Part shown: positions 61,463 to 64,000 of the stretch, one piece after another
How the letters are laid out: every line of letters starts with the position of its first letter
Position numbering within the stretch: the stretch's first letter is position 1
Assembly: GCF_051842935.1 (NCBI RefSeq)
Contig: NZ_JBPXRR010000001.1
Span: forward strand, 682,001 to 746,000
Source of the DNA: Pseudalkalibacillus sp051842935
GTDB lineage: Bacteria; Bacillota; Bacilli; Bacillales; Fictibacillaceae
Direction: 5' to 3'
Length of the DNA stretch: 64,000 bases
Program-made: the position numbers and the translations under genes
The notes under the pieces: generated by a model
Told to the model about the DNA's origin: nothing
The model's database searches: none
Seen by the model: only the letters and a program-made list of their open reading frames with translations

Positions 61463-61540
61463 TAATAATCATCCAAATTCCGAAATGATAAGCGGAATTG
61501 AGAATTTATAATCCAAAATCAGAAATTATGAACCAAACCC
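61463..61540. repeat. 20-base phased AT-rich array (array 4)
   Basis: ATCC at 61471, AGCG at 61491, ATCC at 61511 and AACC at 61531 mark units 20 bases apart. On the minus strand the units read like array 2: TTTTGGATTATAAATT and TTTGGATGATTAT. It sits between ku and the terminator of the downstream dehydrogenase, and its orientation follows the minus-strand genes. Confidence 0.65.
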
Positions 61541-61552
61541 GCACTTCTTCAC

Positions 61553-61584
61553 ACAAAAAAAGCGGCTCCACCAGAGCCGCTTTA
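61553..61584 (-). terminator. Terminator after the SDR gene
   Basis: Perfect 10-base stem AAAGCGGCTC / GAGCCGCTTT with a five-base loop and seven Ts on the minus strand. Confidence 0.87.
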
Positions 61585-61593
61585 CCGTCATCG

Positions 61594-62481
61594 TCATCCA
61601 CTGACGATGATTCCGCCATTGACATGGATCATCTGTCCGGAAATATAGGTTGAGTCATCGGAAGCAAGGAAGACATAGCTAGGGGCAACTTCGTCCGGTT
61701 GACCTGGTCGTCCCATCGGTGTGTTTTTCCCGAACTCTCCGACATGTTGAGCATCGAACGTTGAAGGGATGAGCGGTGTCCAGATCGGACCAGGTGCGAC
61801 CCCATTGACACGGATTCCCTTCGAAACGAGACTTTCGGATAACGAGCGGGTGAACGCGACCATAGCCCCTTTGGTGCAGGAATAGTCGATCAGATGGTCG
61901 TTCCCTTTATAAGCAGTAACGGATGTTGTGTTGATGATCGTACTGCCGTTTTTCAAATGAGGAAGCACGGCTTTCGTCATATAAAAGCAGGAGAAGATAT
62001 TCGTGCGGAAGGTCTGTTCAAGCTGATCCTGATCGATCTCTTCGATTCCGTTCTTAGGATGCTGTTCTGCCGCATTGTTCACGAGGATATCGATTGTACC
62101 GAACTCTGCCATGACCTGTTCCACAGCGTTTTCACAAAACGACTGATCTCCGACATCGCCGGCGATGGGCAGACATCGTTGTCCTTCCTCTTCCACTTGT
62201 CGCTTCGTTTCATTTGCATCTTCATGTTCATTCAAATACATGATGGCAACGTCCGCACCTTCTTTCGCATAGAGGATTGCGACCGCTTTTCCGATCCCAC
62301 TGTCACCACCAGTAATGATAGCCTTTTTACCTTTTAACTTGCCACTGCCTTTATAATAGCTGTCCTCCGTTTGTGGGGTGGGGACCATTTCAGATTCAGT
62401 TCCTGGCTGATGGTCCTGGTGCTGAGGTGGTTGTCCAGTCGGTTTTTCTTCATGAGGTGAGAAAAAAACAGGTTGAAACAT
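61594..62481 (-). CDS. Short-chain dehydrogenase/reductase with Pro/Gln-rich N-terminal extension
   Basis: 295 residues. After a disordered Pro/Gln/His-rich 45-residue extension comes the classical SDR fold: TGGDSGIGKA (NAD(P) loop), DILVNNAAE, Ser in NTTSVTAY, catalytic YSCTK, and APGPIWTPLIP. The extended form resembles the stress-linked YhdF/YhxC oxidoreductases of Bacillus; substrate unknown. ATG 62481 has GAAAGGGG upstream. It is transcribed toward ku but closed off by the terminator at 61553. Confidence 0.88.
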   Translation of the reverse strand: MFQPVFFSPHEEKPTGQPPQHQDHQPGTESEMVPTPQTEDSYYKGSGKLKGKKAIITGGDSGIGKAVAILYAKEGADVAIMYLNEHEDANETKRQVEEEGQRCLPIAGDVGDQSFCENAVEQVMAEFGTIDILVNNAAEQHPKNGIEEIDQDQLEQTFRTNIFSCFYMTKAVLPHLKNGSTIINTTSVTAYKGNDHLIDYSCTKGAMVAFTRSLSESLVSKGIRVNGVAPGPIWTPLIPSTFDAQHVGEFGKNTPMGRPGQPDEVAPSYVFLASDDSTYISGQMIHVNGGIIVSG

Positions 62482-62643
62482 CGTATGAATTTCCCCTTTC
62501 CTTTTATCAAAATAAGAAGTACAAATTCGTTCCTTATACTATTGCCGTTTTATTCAAATCTAATCACCGACGACTTTATTATGGTTTGAAAGTCCCATAC
62601 GTCAGGGAAGGGGATAGTGACAATTGTTAAGGAGGAATGAAAA

Positions 62644-64000
62644 GTGATCATTGATAACGTTCGACTCTATAGACCAAATAAGGATGATGATCCTGAACAG
62701 GTTCATCACATTTTAGTGGAAAACGGAACCATATCTGAAATCAGAAAAGGACGTTCCCCTGAGCAAGGAGACCATGTCTATGATGCTGATCAACGGACGA
62801 TCATGACGAGCGTGACAGATTCCCATCTGCATCTTTTGCGTTACGGTCTGATGAAGGTTGAATTGGACTTGAGAGGCGTTCACTCATGGGAAGAGCTGAA
62901 AAGGGAAGTACGAGATTATTATCCGTACATGGAAGAACATGATTGGATCATCGGTCGGGGATTGGAAGATGATGATTTTACAGACATGGATCACCCGCTG
63001 ACCGCAAAAGACTTAGAGGAAATCCATCTTCATAAGCCAATGTTCTTCATGCATCGAGATGGACATGAATGTGTCGTCAATGAAACGGTACTGAACAAAT
63101 TGAAAGAGGAAGAAGATTTCTTGGAAATGGTACCTGATCAATTCATTGAAAAAGATGAATATGGAGAATGGAACGGCCGGTTCAAGGATACGGCTGTCCA
63201 TTACATCAAACGTCATTTCCGAGCGAGACCGAAAGACGAAGCGAAAGAAGCGATCGAGGCTGCCATCCCCTATCTGTTAAGAAACGGTATAACTTCTGTC
63301 CATACCGATGACTTGAACTTCATCAAGGAATATTCATTGTTGATGGAGAGCTATCAGGAGCTTGAAAAAGAAGGGAAGCTGCCTGTGGATGTGTTTCTAC
63401 ACTATTACATCTTCCAAAAAGAAGATCTGGAGCATTTCCTTGATGAATTTGAAGTACGCTCAGGTGACGGAAGTGAAAAGGTGAAGGTTGGTGCGATAAA
63501 AATTTTCCTTGACGGAACACAACGCTTGCATACAGCAGCAATGAGAATGCCGTACCATGATAAACCGGATACAGCAGGTGATCTCATCTATTCCCAACAA
63601 GAACTGAACGAGATCGTTCGCCTCGCATCTGAAAATGGCATGCAAGTCGCGATGCACGCACTCGGTGATCGTGCAACGGAGCAGGCAATCGCAGCACTTG
63701 AACAATCGGAAGTCGATGTGGAGAAGCTGAAACACCGCATCATCCACGCGCAGACATTGGGACCAGATTTGCTGGATCGAATGAGAGAGCTGAAACCATA
63801 CATCGAGGTTCAGCCTTCCTTTTTGATGGATGAATATGATGAGAAAGCAGATTGGGTCGGGGAGGAACTCGCTCCTTATTGCGACGCATTCGGTTCGTTG
63901 GAAACAAACAAAATCCCTTATACGCTCAGTTCGGATGCGCCGATTGGTGATCTTAATCCATTTGTATCAGTGTTTGCAGCGGTCAATCGTACCGACCTCA
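62644..64000 (+). CDS. Amidohydrolase (YtcJ-like), 3' truncated
   Basis: Open from GTG 62644, behind TTAAGGAGGAA, to the last base: 452 codons with no stop. Metal motif DSHLHL in TSVTDSHLHLLRYGL, then MHRDGHE, GVHSW, MHALGDRATEQAI with a metal His, HRIIHAQ, and SSDAPIGDLNPFVSVFAAVNR with the metal Asp. This is amidohydrolase family 3 (YtcJ), zinc enzymes that cleave amide or ester bonds; the substrate is unknown. Family members run to about 530 residues, so roughly 75 C-terminal residues are missing. Confidence 0.88.
   Translation, partial: MIIDNVRLYRPNKDDDPEQVHHILVENGTISEIRKGRSPEQGDHVYDADQRTIMTSVTDSHLHLLRYGLMKVELDLRGVHSWEELKREVRDYYPYMEEHDWIIGRGLEDDDFTDMDHPLTAKDLEEIHLHKPMFFMHRDGHECVVNETVLNKLKEEEDFLEMVPDQFIEKDEYGEWNGRFKDTAVHYIKRHFRARPKDEAKEAIEAAIPYLLRNGITSVHTDDLNFIKEYSLLMESYQELEKEGKLPVDVFLHYYIFQKEDLEHFLDEFEVRSGDGSEKVKVGAIKIFLDGTQRLHTAAMRMPYHDKPDTAGDLIYSQQELNEIVRLASENGMQVAMHALGDRATEQAIAALEQSEVDVEKLKHRIIHAQTLGPDLLDRMRELKPYIEVQPSFLMDEYDEKADWVGEELAPYCDAFGSLETNKIPYTLSSDAPIGDLNPFVSVFAAVNRTDL

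Overview
The window reads as a chromosomal stretch of an endospore-forming Bacillaceae bacterium. Evidence: a cotJABC spore-coat operon, the addB-addA-sbcD-sbcC recombination block, a sporulation-type asparagine synthetase (AsnO), a bacillopeptidase F orthologue, a Ku/LigD end-joining set, strong AGGAGG ribosome-binding sites, TTG/GTG starts, and a Bacillus-type SOS box. Part of the gene set (addBA, sbcDC, yisK, yisL, asnO) occurs in the same general order as in Bacillus subtilis; the genus cannot be fixed from sequence alone. There are no rRNA or tRNA genes, no phage genes, no transposase and no CRISPR array.

Layout. 1-3.2 kb: truncated TVP38-type membrane protein, methionine aminopeptidase, DoxX protein behind an operator-like palindrome, cotJABC. 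3.2-7.7 kb (mostly minus): TerC-family metal exporter behind a yybP-ykoY manganese riboswitch, an orphan four-PAS histidine kinase, an O-methyltransferase coupled to a small membrane protein. 7.7-12 kb: AAC(6')-like and tandem GNAT acetyltransferases, a HEAT-repeat protein, a 41-codon ORF plus terminator ahead of an ABC-F ATPase. 12-24.8 kb: an SOS-box promoter, a WYL-like small protein, a YhjD-like protein, then addB, addA, sbcD and sbcC. 24.9-30 kb: a methyltransferase, YknW/YknX-like proteins without ATPase and permease partners, hemolysin III, a B12-binding radical SAM protein. 30.2-43.3 kb: pterin dehydratase, YisK, succinate-semialdehyde dehydrogenase, RocD, YisL, a FIST-PAS-GGDEF-EAL protein, MtnU/MtnE, AsnO. 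43.3-48.2 kb: bacillopeptidase F. 48.4-56.1 kb: a NERD protein and a maltodextrin utilisation locus (cytoplasmic neopullulanase divergent from a binding protein, two permeases and a LacI-type regulator). 56.3-61.4 kb: a three-gene heme-dependent oxidative N-demethylase cluster facing ku-ligD, where LigD is split into ligase and polymerase ORFs. 61.5-64 kb: a short-chain dehydrogenase and a YtcJ-like amidohydrolase cut by the window end.

The most unusual signal is not a gene. Four intergenic gaps (about 33.68-33.80, 48.21-48.37, 56.15-56.27 and 61.46-61.54 kb) carry degenerate AT-rich words repeated every 20 or 21 bases, close to two helical turns, with non-conserved bases between them. They lie between co-directional transcription units. 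I know of no established feature class that explains them. Other points worth attention are the SOS box ahead of the addBA block, the ligD split, the N-demethylase cluster, the sORF-terminator leader before the ABC-F gene, and the riboswitch-TerC pair.
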